Notes: generated by a model from the letters alone, not told the origin. Positions 9,579-21,819 are shown, counted from the first letter of the stretch. The stretch: 64,000 nt of DNA from Rhizobium sp. FKY42 (GCF_005222835.1 NZ_STGA01000044.1:62001-126000); one strand, 5' to 3'. Numbers and translations: made by a program.

Positions 9579-10193
9579 TCAACGGGACACAATCACCGTG
9601 GCCCCGGCTCCCATCATCAAAGCGCCTGTGCCTCGGTTGAGACGGCGCAGGACCACCGGATTGCGCAGTAATCCGCGTGTACGCACGGCCAGCAGAATGT
9701 GCCCGCCAATCACAACGGCCTCGACGATCAGGATTGCCGCCGCCAGCAGACTGAAATCGCCGAGCGAGAGATGAGTATCAACGACGTTTGGCAGCAGAGC
9801 GATGTAGAACAGCGGCATCTTGGGGTTTCCAAGATTGAGAAACACCCCCGCCAGATAACCGCGCCATAATTCGCCGTGACCCGGCAGTTCCCGCGCCTCT
9901 GGCAGCCGCACGGGCGCTGTCCACAGCCGAAAACCCATCCAGATGAGATAGGCGGCGCCGAGATAGCGCAAGCTCACCATGGCCCAACCCATCTCGGTAG
10001 CGAAGGCAGATAGGCCGAAGGCGGCAAGCGTGAGAAAGATGAGGATACCCGTAACAGTTCCCAATCCATAGGCGAGCCCGGATGCCGCTCCCTGATGCAG
10101 TGTCCGGGCCAGAATAGTCATATTGTCCGGACCGGGACTCGCGGCAAAGACGAAGAACGCAAGTGCGAAGGCAAGCAATGCGGCGAATTCCAT
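9579..10193 (-). CDS. LysE/RhtB-family amino acid efflux protein
   Basis: 204 residues with about six membrane segments. The N-terminal ASPGPDNMTILART is the RhtB/LysE motif (PGP). It exports an amino acid or a derivative such as homoserine lactone or threonine in characterised relatives; the substrate here is unknown. The ribosome site AGGAGAGGCAG directly precedes ATG 10193. Convergent with the MaoC pair, and not closely similar to the ArgO-type exporter at 5711-6319. Confidence 0.9.
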   Translation of the reverse strand: MEFAALLAFALAFFVFAASPGPDNMTILARTLHQGAASGLAYGLGTVTGILIFLTLAAFGLSAFATEMGWAMVSLRYLGAAYLIWMGFRLWTAPVRLPEARELPGHGELWRGYLAGVFLNLGNPKMPLFYIALLPNVVDTHLSLGDFSLLAAAILIVEAVVIGGHILLAVRTRGLLRNPVVLRRLNRGTGALMMGAGATVIVSR

Positions 10194-10255
10194 CTGCCTC
10201 TCCTCTGGAGATCAAGGTCACTCCAATTGCAGCAGAGCAGAGGGTGTGCCTACCG

Positions 10256-10798
10256 TCAATGCCCGTCGAAGGACACGAGCGTGCGAACCTCGACGCCAAG
10301 CGCCTCCAGCTTCTTGCGCCCACCCAGTTCCGGCAAGTCAATGACGAAACAGGCGGAAACCACCTCGGCCCCCAACTGACGCAGCAGTTTCACAGCGCCT
10401 TCGGCAGTGCCGCCCGTCGCGATCAAATCGTCGCAGAGAATGACCTTGTCCCCCGGCTTCACCGCATCGACATGCATTTCCATCTCGTCCACGCCGTATT
10501 CGAGGCTATAGGCCACGCGAACGGTTGTGTGCGGCAGCTTGCCCTTCTTGCGGATTGGAACGAAGCCTGCCGAAAGCTGATGCGCCATGGCACCGCCGAG
10601 AATGAACCCGCGCGCCTCGATACCCGCGATCTGGTCGACAGCCAGATCCGCATAGGGACGCACCAACTCATCGACTGCGCTTCGAAACGCTGCAGCATCC
10701 CCAAGCAGCGTCGTGATATCGCGGAAGATGATTCCCGGCTTCGGATAATCGTGAATGGCGCGGATCGAGGCAGCAAGGGTCTGTGGGATATCAGCCAT
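10256..10798 (-). CDS. apt: Adenine phosphoribosyltransferase
   Basis: Purine salvage: adenine + PRPP gives AMP + PPi in the cytoplasm. 180 residues from ATG 10798 ([13 protein letters not shown]); a TTG 9 bp further out is less likely. The PRPP-binding loop [14 protein letters not shown] and the adenine-site region [13 protein letters not shown] are intact. It lies downstream of petC on the same strand, separated by a strong hairpin terminator. Confidence 0.97.
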   Translation of the reverse strand: MADIPQTLAASIRAIHDYPKPGIIFRDITTLLGDAAAFRSAVDELVRPYADLAVDQIAGIEARGFILGGAMAHQLSAGFVPIRKKGKLPHTTVRVAYSLEYGVDEMEMHVDAVKPGDKVILCDDLIATGGTAEGAVKLLRQLGAEVVSACFVIDLPELGGRKKLEALGVEVRTLVSFDGH

Positions 10799-10840
10799 GG
10801 GATTCAAACGTCCAGAAGGGTGAACAGGGATGCCGCCAAT

Positions 10841-10866
10841 AAAAAAAGGCGGCCGAAGCCGCCTTT
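10841..10866 (-). terminator. Rho-independent terminator of petABC (UUCG tetraloop)
   Basis: Read on the minus strand: AAAGGCGGC, loop TTCG, GCCGCCTTT, followed by TTTT. The UUCG tetraloop is unusually stable. It lies 22 bp after the petC stop, isolating apt from the pet operon. Confidence 0.9.
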
Positions 10867-10888
10867 CTAGAGAATATGAGCGCTGGGC

Positions 10889-11767
10889 TCAATGTTCCTT
10901 GTTTGCATAAACCGACTTCTTCGTCAGGTACACCAGGATCGTGAAGATCGCCAGGAACACCATGACCATGAAGCCTGTGCGCTTGCGGTCTTCGAGATGC
11001 GGCTCCGCAGCCCACATCAGGAAAGCAGAAACGTCCTTGGCATACTGGTCCAGCGTCTGCGGCGAACCGTCGTCATAGGTTACCTGACCATCCGAAAGCG
11101 GAGATGCCATAGCCAAGGCAACTGCACTGCCGAAATAGGGGTTGAAATGTGTACCGGTCGGCACTTCAACACCCTGCGGCGGTTCCTGGTAACCGGTCAG
11201 CAGCGAGTAGATATAGTCCGGGCCGCCTTCCTGATACTGCGTGAAGATATCAGCCACGAACAGCGGAAAACCACGGGTTACACCGCGGGCCTTCGCGATT
11301 AGCGAAAAGTCCGGAGGCGCGGCGCCGCCATTGGCTGCCGCGGCAGCCTGGCTGTTCGGGAATGGAGACGGGAAGTAATCGGACGGAACCGCTTTGCGGG
11401 TGAACATTTCACCTTCATCATTCGGTCCGTCCTGCACCTCGTATTCAGAAGCGAAGGCCTTTACCTGCGCATCCGAATAGCCAAGATCCTTGAGCGTGCG
11501 GAATGACACCAGCTTCATCGAATGACAGGCTGCGCACACTTCCTTGTAGATCTTGAGGCCGCGCTGAAGCTGCCCCTTGTCATACTTACCGAACGGACCG
11601 GCAAATGACCAATCCACATTCTTCGGCTTCAGGACGGGGAAATGCCCCCCCTGAATTGCGTGCTGCGTTGCTTCCGCCAGACCGTGTCCCTCTTCGGCCC
11701 GTGCCGAAGAGGTGCCAAAGGCTGCCAGAGAGGCGACCAGAGCGAGGCTCGTTACAAGCTTTTTCAT
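10889..11767 (-). CDS. petC: Cytochrome c1 of the cytochrome bc1 complex
   Basis: Electron transfer from the Rieske protein to soluble or membrane cytochrome c. Starting at ATG 11767 (8 nt after AGGA; ATG 11773 is an alternative) gives 292 residues. A signal peptide ends near SARA-EE; haem c attaches at CAACH (Cys78, Cys81, His82). A C-terminal membrane anchor (FMVMVFLAIFTILVYLTKK) holds the protein in the membrane, with the rest in the periplasm. Last gene of petA-petB-petC, 22 bp after petB. It is encoded separately from cytochrome b, unlike the fused fbcH of bradyrhizobia. Confidence 0.97.
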   Translation of the reverse strand: MKKLVTSLALVASLAAFGTSSARAEEGHGLAEATQHAIQGGHFPVLKPKNVDWSFAGPFGKYDKGQLQRGLKIYKEVCAACHSMKLVSFRTLKDLGYSDAQVKAFASEYEVQDGPNDEGEMFTRKAVPSDYFPSPFPNSQAAAAANGGAAPPDFSLIAKARGVTRGFPLFVADIFTQYQEGGPDYIYSLLTGYQEPPQGVEVPTGTHFNPYFGSAVALAMASPLSDGQVTYDDGSPQTLDQYAKDVSAFLMWAAEPHLEDRKRTGFMVMVFLAIFTILVYLTKKSVYANKEH

Positions 11768-11789
11768 TATCATTGTCCTCTCTCTCGTC

Positions 11790-13061
11790 TCAGGCCTGAG
11801 CCGCCGCAGGTTTACCCTGCTTCTCGAGAACCGCTTCGGTAATCGAGTTTGGAATTCTGCGCGGCGTTTCGATGAGGCCAAGAAGAGGCATGATGATAAG
11901 GAAGAAGCCGAAGTAATAGGCCGTTCCGATCTGCGAGAACACAACATACAGGCCTTCTGCCGGCATGGCGCCCAGCCAGCCAAGCATGATGGAATTGGCC
12001 ACGAAGATCCAGAAGAAAAGCTTGTACCACGGACGATACACAGCAGAGCGGACCTTGGACGTATCCAGCCATGGCAGGAAGAACAGCACAATGATCGCAC
12101 CGAACATCACCAAAACGCCACCCAGCTTGGAATCGATCGGACCGACGTTGAAAGTGATCGCACGCAGCATGGCGTAGAACGGCAGGAAGTACCATTCCGG
12201 AACGATATGTGCCGGGGTCTTCAGCGCATCCGCCATGATGTAGTTATCCGGGTGGCCCAGATAGTTCGGCATGTAGAAGACGAACCAGGCATAAACCATC
12301 AGGAATACGGACAGGCCGAGCGCATCCTTCAACGTCGCATAGGGCGTGAAGGGCACCGTATCGGTTTTGGTCTTGACCTCAACGCCCGTCGGGTTGGTCT
12401 GGCCCGTCACATGCAGCGCCCAGACGTGCAGGATGACGACACCCGCGATCATGAACGGCAGCAGGTAATGCAGGGCAAAGAAACGGTTCAGCGTCGGCTG
12501 ATCAACGGCAAAGCCGCCGAGCAGGAACTGCTGGATCCACTCGCCCACCAGCGGGAAGGCCGTGAAGAAACCGGTGATGACCGTTGCACCCCAGAAAGAC
12601 ATCTGGCCCCAGGGCAGAACATAGCCCATGAAGGCGGTTGCCATCATCAGCAGGAAGATCACCACGCCCAAAATCCAGAGGATTTCGCGCGGCGCCTTGT
12701 AGGAACCGTAATACAGACCGCGTGCAATGTGCAGATAAACTGCAATGAAGAAGAACGAGGCACCGTTGGCATGCATGTAGCGCAGCAGCCAGCCGTGGTT
12801 CACGTCGCGCATGATCTTTTCGACGGAATTGAAGGCAACGGTGACTTCCGCCGCATAATGCATGGCCAGAACCACACCGGTCAGGATCTGCACCACCAGC
12901 ATGACAGCCAGCATGCCACCGAAGGTGTAGGCATAGTTCAAGTTGCGCGGAACCGGATAGGCGACGAAGCTGTCATACACCAGACGCGGCAGGGGAAGCC
13001 GCGCGTCGATCCATTTTTCGACAGCCGTCGATGGTTGATAGTTGGAATGCCCACCACTCAT
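11790..13061 (-). CDS. petB: Cytochrome b of the cytochrome bc1 complex
   Basis: 423 residues from ATG 13061 (SD GAGGGG); the in-frame GTG 13076 overlaps the end of petA. Eight hydrophobic helices. The two His pairs binding haems bL and bH are visible in the [13 protein letters not shown] / [11 protein letters not shown] and HYLLPF / ILHVWALHV segments, and the quinol-site motif PEWY is present. It oxidises ubiquinol at the periplasmic face and re-reduces quinone at the cytoplasmic face. Middle gene of the operon. Confidence 0.98.
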   Translation of the reverse strand: MSGGHSNYQPSTAVEKWIDARLPLPRLVYDSFVAYPVPRNLNYAYTFGGMLAVMLVVQILTGVVLAMHYAAEVTVAFNSVEKIMRDVNHGWLLRYMHANGASFFFIAVYLHIARGLYYGSYKAPREILWILGVVIFLLMMATAFMGYVLPWGQMSFWGATVITGFFTAFPLVGEWIQQFLLGGFAVDQPTLNRFFALHYLLPFMIAGVVILHVWALHVTGQTNPTGVEVKTKTDTVPFTPYATLKDALGLSVFLMVYAWFVFYMPNYLGHPDNYIMADALKTPAHIVPEWYFLPFYAMLRAITFNVGPIDSKLGGVLVMFGAIIVLFFLPWLDTSKVRSAVYRPWYKLFFWIFVANSIMLGWLGAMPAEGLYVVFSQIGTAYYFGFFLIIMPLLGLIETPRRIPNSITEAVLEKQGKPAAAQA

Positions 13062-13072
13062 GTCGTGTCCCC

Positions 13073-13651
13073 TCACCCGATCCGGATCACAGTATCGGAA
13101 GCAAATGTAAATGTCGGAATTGCAAGGTTCTGCGGGGCTGGACCCTTGCGAATACGGCCCGCCGTATCATAGTGCGAGCCATGGCAGGGACAGAACCAGC
13201 CGCCGAAATCACCGGCCTGACCGAGCGGAACGCAACCTAGATGGGTGCAGGAACCGATCATGACGATCCAGTTTTCCTTATCCTTGCCCGCGGAACGGTC
13301 CAGATCCGTTGCCTTGGCATCGGCCGCAAGGTTGGCGTTGCGCGCAACCGGATCCTTGAGGTCCGCCAGAGCCACGGCCTTGGCTTCCTCAACTTCCTTC
13401 GGCGTGCGATTGCGGATGAAAATGGGCTTGCCGCGCCACTTCACCGTCAGCGACATGCCCGGCTGGACGCTGGCCACATTCACCTCGATGGAGGCGAGCG
13501 CAAGCGTCGAAGCATCAGGCCGCATCTGATCGATAAAGGGCCATGCAACCGCAACGGCACCAACCGCACCCGCCATACCTGTTGTCAAATAAAGGAAATC
13601 ACGGCGTGTGGGCTCGCCCACGGTGCCGCTATTCGTGTCGTGCTCGCTCAC
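13073..13651 (-). CDS. petA: Ubiquinol-cytochrome c reductase Rieske iron-sulfur subunit
   Basis: 192 residues from GTG 13651 ([13 protein letters not shown] 13657 is closer to the AGAGGA site and is an alternative). A twin-arginine-like leader [14 protein letters not shown] precedes the single membrane anchor. The 2Fe-2S ligands lie in CTHLGC and CPCHGSHYD. It carries electrons from quinol to cytochrome c1. First gene of petABC. The open frame continues upstream to 14011, but that part has no family likeness and is not counted. Confidence 0.97.
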   Translation of the reverse strand: MSEHDTNSGTVGEPTRRDFLYLTTGMAGAVGAVAVAWPFIDQMRPDASTLALASIEVNVASVQPGMSLTVKWRGKPIFIRNRTPKEVEEAKAVALADLKDPVARNANLAADAKATDLDRSAGKDKENWIVMIGSCTHLGCVPLGQAGDFGGWFCPCHGSHYDTAGRIRKGPAPQNLAIPTFTFASDTVIRIG

Positions 13652-14043
13652 GTTCAACCCATCCTCTGCGCAGAAATGTACTGAATTTGCATTGCCCCTC
13701 ACCCTTGCGAGTCCAATTCGGACACAATTGGTCGCTATTCTCCCCGAAATTTGTCTAAGCGTGATCGGAGGATATGTCCAGCCTCCCCTCTCAGCTATAG
13801 GCAGATTGTCGCGCCCAGATGGCGCAACGCAACACCGCTCCCCCCTGGAACGATGGTCACGGCACGCCCTGTCCCGGACCTTATCAACTCTCACTAGCAT
13901 GATTCGCTGGAACGGGGCTGTGCGCCAGTGAGATAGAATGTCGCACATCTTGCGAATGTCAGGTTTTACACCCATAAAGGCGGCCCGCATACCACACTTG
14001 ATATAAATCAAGTCGAGATGGCGCTCCCCAAAGAGTGTATGCT
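13652..14043. other. Intergenic region upstream of petABC
   Basis: 392 bp between petA and the next ABC-exporter gene, all genes on the minus strand. It must hold the pet promoter, but I could not pick out a convincing sigma-70 pair near petA. The only clear element is an FNR/FixK-type palindrome at 13998-14011, far upstream. No RNA gene or small ORF with a ribosome site is evident. Confidence 0.6.
13998..14011. promoter_or_regulatory. FNR/FnrN/FixK-type box
   Basis: TTGAT-ATAA-ATCAA, a perfect match to the TTGAT-N4-ATCAA anaerobox. The palindrome extends to ACTTGAT...ATCAAGT. It lies 347 bp upstream of the petA start and 33 bp beyond the stop of the preceding ABC gene. The only downstream target on either strand within the region is petABC, so oxygen-dependent control of the bc1 complex is the simplest reading (inference). 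Confidence 0.6.
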
Positions 14044-15912
14044 TCAGTTCGGACCCGGCTCAGCCGCAATGAAGCCGCCGGATTGCCGCGCCCATAGTTC
14101 CGCGTAGAGACCGCCGCTTGCAATGAGTTCCGCATGCGTGCCTTGCTCCGCGATGCGGCCTTGGTCCATCACAATCAGCCGGTCGAGAGCAGCAATCGTG
14201 GACAGGCGATGGGCGATGGCAAGCACCGTCTTGCCCTGCATCAGCGCATCGAGATGCGCCTGAATGGCCGCTTCCACTTCCGAATCGAGCGCGGATGTCG
14301 CCTCGTCCAGAACGAGGATAGGGGCATTTTTCAGCATGACGCGCGCAATGGCGATGCGCTGGCGTTGGCCACCGGAAAGCTTCACACCGCGCTCTCCCAC
14401 ATGCGCATCGAAGCCGGTACGGCCGCGCTGATCCTGAAGCTTCTCGATAAAATCATAGGCTTCGGCGCGTTTTGCCGCCTGCACCAGCAGCGCTTGATCG
14501 GCATCCGGACGTCCGAACAAGATGTTGTCGCGGACGGAACGATGCAGAAGCGACGTATCCTGGGTGACCATGCCGATCTGGGCGCGCAGGCTCTCCTGCC
14601 GGACCTTGGAGATATCCTGCCCGTCGATGAGGATGCGCCCGCCTTCGACGTCGTAGAAGCGCAGAAGCAGATTGACCAGCGTGGACTTTCCAGCACCCGA
14701 ACGCCCAATAATGCCCACCTTTTCCCCAGGGCGTATCGTCAGATTGAGATTTTCGAGCACGCCTGTTCCACGGCCATAGTGGAAGCTGACATCTTCGAAA
14801 CGGATTTCCGGCTCGCGCACCACGAGCGTCGGAGCGTTTGGCGGATCCGCGAGATCGATTGGCTGAGAAATCAGGTCGGCTGCATTCTGCACGGTACCGT
14901 AGTTTCGCATGATGCCGTTGAACTGCGTCATCAGGCGCCCCAGCAGAAAGTTCAACCGAAGCACCAGTGCAAGCGTGAAGGCCACGGCACCGGAACTGAT
15001 CCGCCCATCCAGCCAGAGATGAATGCACAGTGCGGCCATGCTGGTGATCATCACGCCCGAAAGCAGCGCCATAGACGCGCGCACGCCGGTAATGAACCGC
15101 GTGAACATCAGCGTCGTGTTCTGGAAGACCTCGAAGCCCTCGCGCATATAGCGATCATTGGCTTCGTCTCGCCCGAACAGGCGTAGCGTCTGGATATTGC
15201 TATAGGCATCGACCATGCGCCCGCTCAGCATGGACGAAGCTTCTGCCGTCTCGCGCGAATGGAAGCGGATGCGCGGCACGAAATAACGCGCAAGCATCGA
15301 GAAAATGCCAACCCAGACCAGCACGATAACCGCCAGACGCCAGTCGAGACCGCCGACAAGCGTCAGCATTGAGACCGAATAAATGCCGACGAACCAGACA
15401 CTTTCCATGAGGGAGGTGACAAGATCACCCGTCGCCTGCCCACCGGACCAGACCTTGGTGACGATACGCCCTGCAAAATCATTCTGGAAAAACGAAAGCG
15501 ATTGGCGAGCCACATGCTGGTAACTCTGCCAGCGCACGAGATTGTAGAAGCCGGGTGTTATGATCTGCTGGTCCACCAGTGCATTGGCCATGGCCACAAG
15601 AAAGCGCACCACCGCAATCAGAACCAGCATGCCAGCCAGTTCCCAGCCATGCGCGGCCAGAAGACCGGCCCATCCGGCGGCTCGATCCGTTCCCGCCAGA
15701 ATATCAACTAGCCGGCCGACAAACCAAAAGAGTGCCGCCTCAATGGCGGCGGTCATTCCGCCCAGCACGAGCATGGCGATAAAGGGCGATTTGGCTTGGC
15801 GGATGTAGAACCAGATGAAAGCAATCGTACCGGATGGCGGACGCAGATTGTCCTTGTGTGCGAAGGGATCCAGCCAGGTCTCGAAACGGCGTGCGATGGA
15901 TGAAAATATCAT
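14044..15912 (-). CDS. ABC half-transporter (exporter type, fused permease-ATPase)
   Basis: 622 residues: an N-terminal membrane domain with six helices (about residues 50-330), then a nucleotide-binding domain with Walker A GRSGAGKST, signature LSGGQRQRIAIAR, and Walker B ILVLDEATSALDSE. It works as a homodimer or heterodimer exporting lipids, drugs or peptides; the substrate cannot be inferred. Closely similar in organisation and sequence to the gene at 19960-21819, and the two flank the iron importer. They may be duplicates or heterodimer partners. Confidence 0.93.
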   Translation of the reverse strand: MIFSSIARRFETWLDPFAHKDNLRPPSGTIAFIWFYIRQAKSPFIAMLVLGGMTAAIEAALFWFVGRLVDILAGTDRAAGWAGLLAAHGWELAGMLVLIAVVRFLVAMANALVDQQIITPGFYNLVRWQSYQHVARQSLSFFQNDFAGRIVTKVWSGGQATGDLVTSLMESVWFVGIYSVSMLTLVGGLDWRLAVIVLVWVGIFSMLARYFVPRIRFHSRETAEASSMLSGRMVDAYSNIQTLRLFGRDEANDRYMREGFEVFQNTTLMFTRFITGVRASMALLSGVMITSMAALCIHLWLDGRISSGAVAFTLALVLRLNFLLGRLMTQFNGIMRNYGTVQNAADLISQPIDLADPPNAPTLVVREPEIRFEDVSFHYGRGTGVLENLNLTIRPGEKVGIIGRSGAGKSTLVNLLLRFYDVEGGRILIDGQDISKVRQESLRAQIGMVTQDTSLLHRSVRDNILFGRPDADQALLVQAAKRAEAYDFIEKLQDQRGRTGFDAHVGERGVKLSGGQRQRIAIARVMLKNAPILVLDEATSALDSEVEAAIQAHLDALMQGKTVLAIAHRLSTIAALDRLIVMDQGRIAEQGTHAELIASGGLYAELWARQSGGFIAAEPGPN

Positions 15913-16000
15913 GGAACCCGATATAGGCGGATTCCACGACGAGGCAAAGTTAAAGCCTCTTCATCTTGCAGCCGGGTCATCTTGCAACAGGGAAGGAAAA

Positions 16001-17038
16001 TCATTCCACCAGCACATGCGCCTTTTCCGCCACATCGAGGCGCACATAGGAACCGGGTGACGGAAGTGCCACGCTGGAGGTCTTGATGCGGATGGGCGGC
16101 AAAGCTGCGCCATTCAGCGCAACGGCGATTGAGGAGGTGGCGCCTGAAAATTCCACATCGACAACCTGCCCCGTGGTGTCGTCGGAGCCGCTATCGCTTG
16201 CGATGCGGATCTGCTCGGGCCGAAGCATGATCTCAACCTTGCCCTTATGATCACCGGCAATGGACACATTGCCGAGGGCACAGTTGGCAACATTACCCTT
16301 GGCGATGGCCGGAAGCAGCACGGCATCGCCCATGAAAAGAGCCGTGGCGCGATCCTTCGGATGGAAGTAGAGCTCCTGCGGCGTACCCGCCTGCGCCACC
16401 CTGCCCTCCCGCATCACCACCACGCGATCAGCGAAGGATAGTGCCTCTTCCTGATCATGCGTTACCAGAATGGTGGTGACGCCCGCCGATTGCAGCAGAC
16501 GCGACACCGTCTTGCGCATGTTCTCGCGCAGGCCAGTATCGAGCGCGGAAAAAGGTTCGTCCAGAAGCATCAGTCGAGGACGACAGGCCAGCGCACGCGC
16601 AAGCGCCACACGCTGCTGTTGCCCGCCGGAAAGCTGGTGCGGCCGCCGCGACAGCATGCCCTGATCCAGTTCCACCATATCCAGAAGAGACAGGATTCGC
16701 TCGTTGCGCTGACGATCAGCACGGGCAATGCTGAAGCCGATATTGTCCCCGACCGTCAGGTGGGGAAACAGCGCGCCATCCTGCGCGACGATGCCAATCG
16801 AGCGAAGATGTGCCGGCACGCTTGTCGTGGCATCGGCCAGCCGCTCGCCACCGGCAGAAATCCGCCCGCTATCCGGCGTCTCGAAGCCTGCAATCATCCG
16901 CAAAAGCGTCGTCTTGCCGGAGCCGGAGGGACCAACGACGGCGGTGCGCATGCCAGACATGGCTTCGACACTGACCTGATCCAGCGCCTGCACCTTGCCA
17001 TAGCGCTTGGAAACGTTTTCGATGGAAAGCACAGTCAT
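16001..17038 (-). CDS. fbpC: ABC transporter ATP-binding protein, ferric-iron type
   Basis: 345 residues from ATG 17038, which overlaps the permease stop by 4 bp (ATGA). Walker [10 protein letters not shown], signature [15 protein letters not shown], Walker [13 protein letters not shown] and H-loop [10 protein letters not shown] are intact. The C-terminal about 110 residues form a TOBE-like regulatory domain. It energises the FbpB permease in the cytoplasm. The alternative upstream open frame (to 17761) is the shadow of the permease gene. The assignment to iron follows the binding protein and the iron box upstream. Confidence 0.85.
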   Translation of the reverse strand: MTVLSIENVSKRYGKVQALDQVSVEAMSGMRTAVVGPSGSGKTTLLRMIAGFETPDSGRISAGGERLADATTSVPAHLRSIGIVAQDGALFPHLTVGDNIGFSIARADRQRNERILSLLDMVELDQGMLSRRPHQLSGGQQQRVALARALACRPRLMLLDEPFSALDTGLRENMRKTVSRLLQSAGVTTILVTHDQEEALSFADRVVVMREGRVAQAGTPQELYFHPKDRATALFMGDAVLLPAIAKGNVANCALGNVSIAGDHKGKVEIMLRPEQIRIASDSGSDDTTGQVVDVEFSGATSSIAVALNGAALPPIRIKTSSVALPSPGSYVRLDVAEKAHVLVE

Positions 17039-18621
17039 TGTCCTGCCACCCGCTTGGACTGGAGATGAAGATAAAGCGTCATCGGCATGGAAAGCACCAC
17101 CATCATCACCGCATAGGGCGCGGCGGAAACATAGTCGATCTCGCTCGTCAGCGACCAGAAGCGGGTGGCAAGCGTATCCACGCCAAGTGGCGAAAGCATC
17201 AGCGTCGCCGTCAGCTCGTTGGCGATACCGAGAGCGGCGAGTGCCACGCTGGCCGCGGCTCCCGGTGCCGCAAGCCGGAAGGTAATCTCGAACACTGCCC
17301 GCCGCGGTGGCCTCCCAAGCGCGGTCGCAGCTCGCTCCAGCTCCACCGGCGCCTGGGCAATGCTGGCGCGCAAGCCCACCATGGCGCGGGGTAGAAACAG
17401 AAGCACATAGGCCGCCAGAAGCGTGGCGAATGTCTGGTAGAGCGGCATGAAGTAGCGCACGGTAACGGTCACCAGCGCCAGCGCCACGACGACACCCGGA
17501 AGTGAGCCGACATAATAATGGCACGCTTCCAGAACCCGCTGCAAACGACCGGGCGCCCGCACGGAGAGCCAAGCCATCGGTGCGGCGAGAGCAGTCGCCA
17601 GCACACCGCCAAGCAGGGACAGCACAAGCGTCTGAAGCAGGGCGTTGCCCAGCATGTCGGCCTGCCAGATGGCAAGCCCGCCGAGCCAGAGCCAGCGTCC
17701 CAGCGTGTAAAGCGGCACACCGATGGCAAGAGCTGCGACAATTACCGGCAGCAGAAAGCACGGCAGCGTCAGCGCGCCGAGTGCATGAACAACAGACGGA
17801 CGGGCCGTACCAGTGCCAACCCGCGCATAGCGCTCATTGCCGCGCAGGATTATTTCCAGCAGCAGAAGAAGCAGGCAGCAGAGTACCAATACCCCGCCCA
17901 GCATATTGGAGGCAGGGCTGTTATAGGAAGACTGGAACTGATCGACGATCGCAGTCGCGAAGGTATCGAAGCGGATCATCACGAACAGCCCGTATTCTGA
18001 AAGCAGATGCAGCGCAATCAGCAACGACCCACCGCAGATGGCAAGGCGAAGCTGCGGCAGGACCACACGCAGGAAAACCTTGAACGGTGACAGACCAAGC
18101 GAAGCACCGGCATCTTCCAGCGCCGGATCGAGCCTTCGCAGCGAGGCGGCGACCGGCAGATACAGAAATGGATAATAAGCCAGAACCGCCACGAAGACGG
18201 CACTCCACAGGCCGCGCATGCCGGGCAGGAACGTGATCCAGGCATAGCTGTGAACGAAGGCCGGAATGGCGAGAGGCGCAACGGCAAGCCCCGCAAAGAA
18301 ACGCCTAAACGGCAGATCTGTCCTCTCCGTCAACCAGGCAAGCCCCACCGCCACGACAATCGAGATCGGGATGGTGACGACTTCGAGATAGACCGTATTG
18401 ATCAGCAGTTCACCAACGCGCGGACGAAACACCAGTTCGCGGACTGTCTCCCAACCGACATCGAAAGTCACCAGCACAATGAAACCCAGCGGCAGCAGAC
18501 TGAACAGCGCGACACAAAGCGCCAGCAGCGTCGCGACCGGATGCGGACGAAGCGCAGGCAGAAACCGATGTCCGCCGATGCGGCCACTCGACCGCCTCAG
18601 CGATGAGGCACGCTGCAACAA
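17035..18621 (-). CDS. fbpB: ABC transporter permease, ferric-iron type (two fused permease domains)
   Basis: About 528 residues with roughly twelve membrane helices in two halves, each bearing an EAA-type loop ([23 protein letters not shown] in the first half, [20 protein letters not shown] in the second). This doubled layout is that of FbpB/SfuB/HitB. The start is not certain: adjacent TTG codons at 18621 and 18618 come after GGAGCGAGCG. Middle gene of fbpA-fbpB-fbpC, 132 bp after fbpA. Confidence 0.85.
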   Translation of the reverse strand: MLQRASSLRRSSGRIGGHRFLPALRPHPVATLLALCVALFSLLPLGFIVLVTFDVGWETVRELVFRPRVGELLINTVYLEVVTIPISIVVAVGLAWLTERTDLPFRRFFAGLAVAPLAIPAFVHSYAWITFLPGMRGLWSAVFVAVLAYYPFLYLPVAASLRRLDPALEDAGASLGLSPFKVFLRVVLPQLRLAICGGSLLIALHLLSEYGLFVMIRFDTFATAIVDQFQSSYNSPASNMLGGVLVLCCLLLLLLEIILRGNERYARVGTGTARPSVVHALGALTLPCFLLPVIVAALAIGVPLYTLGRWLWLGGLAIWQADMLGNALLQTLVLSLLGGVLATALAAPMAWLSVRAPGRLQRVLEACHYYVGSLPGVVVALALVTVTVRYFMPLYQTFATLLAAYVLLFLPRAMVGLRASIAQAPVELERAATALGRPPRRAVFEITFRLAAPGAAASVALAALGIANELTATLMLSPLGVDTLATRFWSLTSEIDYVSAAPYAVMMVVLSMPMTLYLHLQSKRVAGQ

Positions 18622-18753
18622 GGGTTCGCTCGCTCCGTTCAGGCCGCGCTCTCAAAAACGCGCGGGAAATGCCAAAACGACCGGGCCTTACGGCCACGGT
18701 CGCTCACTCTGATTAAAAGTTTGTCGGTCAGAACTCAACAGGCTTGAGGCCGA

Positions 18754-19761
18754 TCAGAGAATGCCCGCCGCTGTCATGAGTTCGACAACCTTCTTGCTGT
18801 CCAGCTTGGAGGCGTCCACCTTGGGCGCCTGAAGATCCTTGATCGGAACCAGTTTGGCATTGGCATCACCGTTGATGGCGTATTCAAAGGAAGTGCCGTT
18901 CTTCAAAATGTCCTGTCCGCCTTGGCCAGTCACAAACTTCAGGAACTCCTGCGCTTCCTTCTGATGCTTGCTGGACTTCAGAACACCACCGCCGGACACG
19001 CTCAGGAAAGCGCCCGGATCCTGATTGCGGAAGTAGTGCAGGCCGACATTCTTGCTGTTCTCGCCGGTCTTGGCCTGATCGCCGAACCAGTAGTAGTGAT
19101 AGATCACCGCACCTTCGACTTCATGCGCGTTGACGGCCTTCATGGCAACGCTGTTGCCCTTGTAGGCAACGGAATTTTCCTTCATCGCCTTCAGCCACTG
19201 CGCGGTTGCCTGCTCACCCTTTGTAGCAAGAAGAGCGCCGACAATCGCCTGAAAATCGGCACCGGCGGGAGACGCACCCCAGCGACCCTTCCAGGCCGGA
19301 TCGGCGAGATCCAGCATGGACTTCGGCAGCTTGTCTTCCGTCAGCTTCGTCTTGTCATAGGCAAAAACCGTGGAGCGGCCGGCAATACCCGTCCAGTTGC
19401 CATTGGCAGGACGGAACTGTTCCGGAACCTGGGCAAGCGTGGCAGCATCCACCGGCGCAAAGAGACCGGCCCCATCGACCAACGTCATGGCAGGCGAATT
19501 CTCAGTCAGAAACACATCCGCCGGAGAAGCCGCACCTTCCTGGATCAACTGATTGGCAAACTGCATGTCGCCGCCCTGCCGCATGGTTACCTTGATGCCC
19601 GTTGCCTTGGTGAAGGCTTCGATCCACTCACGACCGAGGCTCTCATGCTGGGCATTGTAAATGACGATGCCTTCGCCATCCGCCGCATGGACGATGCCTG
19701 CGAAACCTGTGCCTGCAAGCGCAATTGCAAACAGCGTGGACAAGCGGCTGAATGACTTCAT
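18754..19761 (-). CDS. fbpA: Periplasmic ferric-iron-binding protein
   Basis: 335 residues with signal peptide ending IVHA-AD. The mature start GIVIYNAQHESLGREWIEAF is that of FbpA/FutA/AfuA iron carriers. The adjacent tyrosines in GAVIYHYYWF match the Tyr pair that binds ferric iron in the family. It delivers iron to FbpB/FbpC. The promoter carries a TTGA-N9-TCAA operator, agreeing with iron regulation. An equivalent role for thiamine or polyamine is less likely, given the tyrosines and operator. Confidence 0.88.
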   Translation of the reverse strand: MKSFSRLSTLFAIALAGTGFAGIVHAADGEGIVIYNAQHESLGREWIEAFTKATGIKVTMRQGGDMQFANQLIQEGAASPADVFLTENSPAMTLVDGAGLFAPVDAATLAQVPEQFRPANGNWTGIAGRSTVFAYDKTKLTEDKLPKSMLDLADPAWKGRWGASPAGADFQAIVGALLATKGEQATAQWLKAMKENSVAYKGNSVAMKAVNAHEVEGAVIYHYYWFGDQAKTGENSKNVGLHYFRNQDPGAFLSVSGGGVLKSSKHQKEAQEFLKFVTGQGGQDILKNGTSFEYAINGDANAKLVPIKDLQAPKVDASKLDSKKVVELMTAAGIL

Positions 19762-19807
19762 CGATAAATCTCCTTCAACGAGTCCTGCGGCTCCGCAGGT
19801 GTGAGGC

Positions 19808-19837
19808 TCTATAGATTTATTTGATTCGGACTTTCAA
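19808..19837 (-). promoter_or_regulatory. fbpABC promoter overlapped by a RirA-type iron-responsive operator
   Basis: Minus strand: -35 TTGAAA (19837-19832), 18 bp spacer, -10 TATAGA (19813-19808). The sequence TTGA-N9-TCAA (19821-19837) matches the rhizobial iron-responsive operator (TGA-N9-TCA) bound by RirA, and its left half is the -35 element. It lies about 60 bp before the fbpA ATG, so RirA binding in iron-replete cells should block polymerase. Confidence 0.7.
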
Positions 19838-19959
19838 GTTTGAACACCCGCTCATGCAAGGAAATTGGACGAACTGCGTCAAGATATCGCCGCACCTCTA
19901 AGAATGCGACGATCATACGATGAAGAACGCTTCGCGTTTCGCCGCTCGATTGAGGCGAC

Positions 19960-21819
<1,860 letters not shown>

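Noticed and set aside
11712..13172. 486-codon open frame on the plus strand over petB
   Set aside because: It is antisense to petB (cytochrome b, with all haem ligands), has no ribosome site, and its His/Gln/Arg-rich composition is that of a shadow frame of a GC-rich gene.
13652..14011. N-terminal extension of the Rieske gene to 14011
   Set aside because: No likeness to the Rieske family, and a usual-length protein begins at 13651.
14134..15186. 350-codon plus-strand open frame over the first ABC exporter
   Set aside because: Same reason as above: antisense shadow with basic and polar composition.
16001..17761. Longer open frame for the iron-importer ATPase gene
   Set aside because: The upstream 241 codons are a shadow of the permease gene; the family start with a 4-bp overlap is at 17038.
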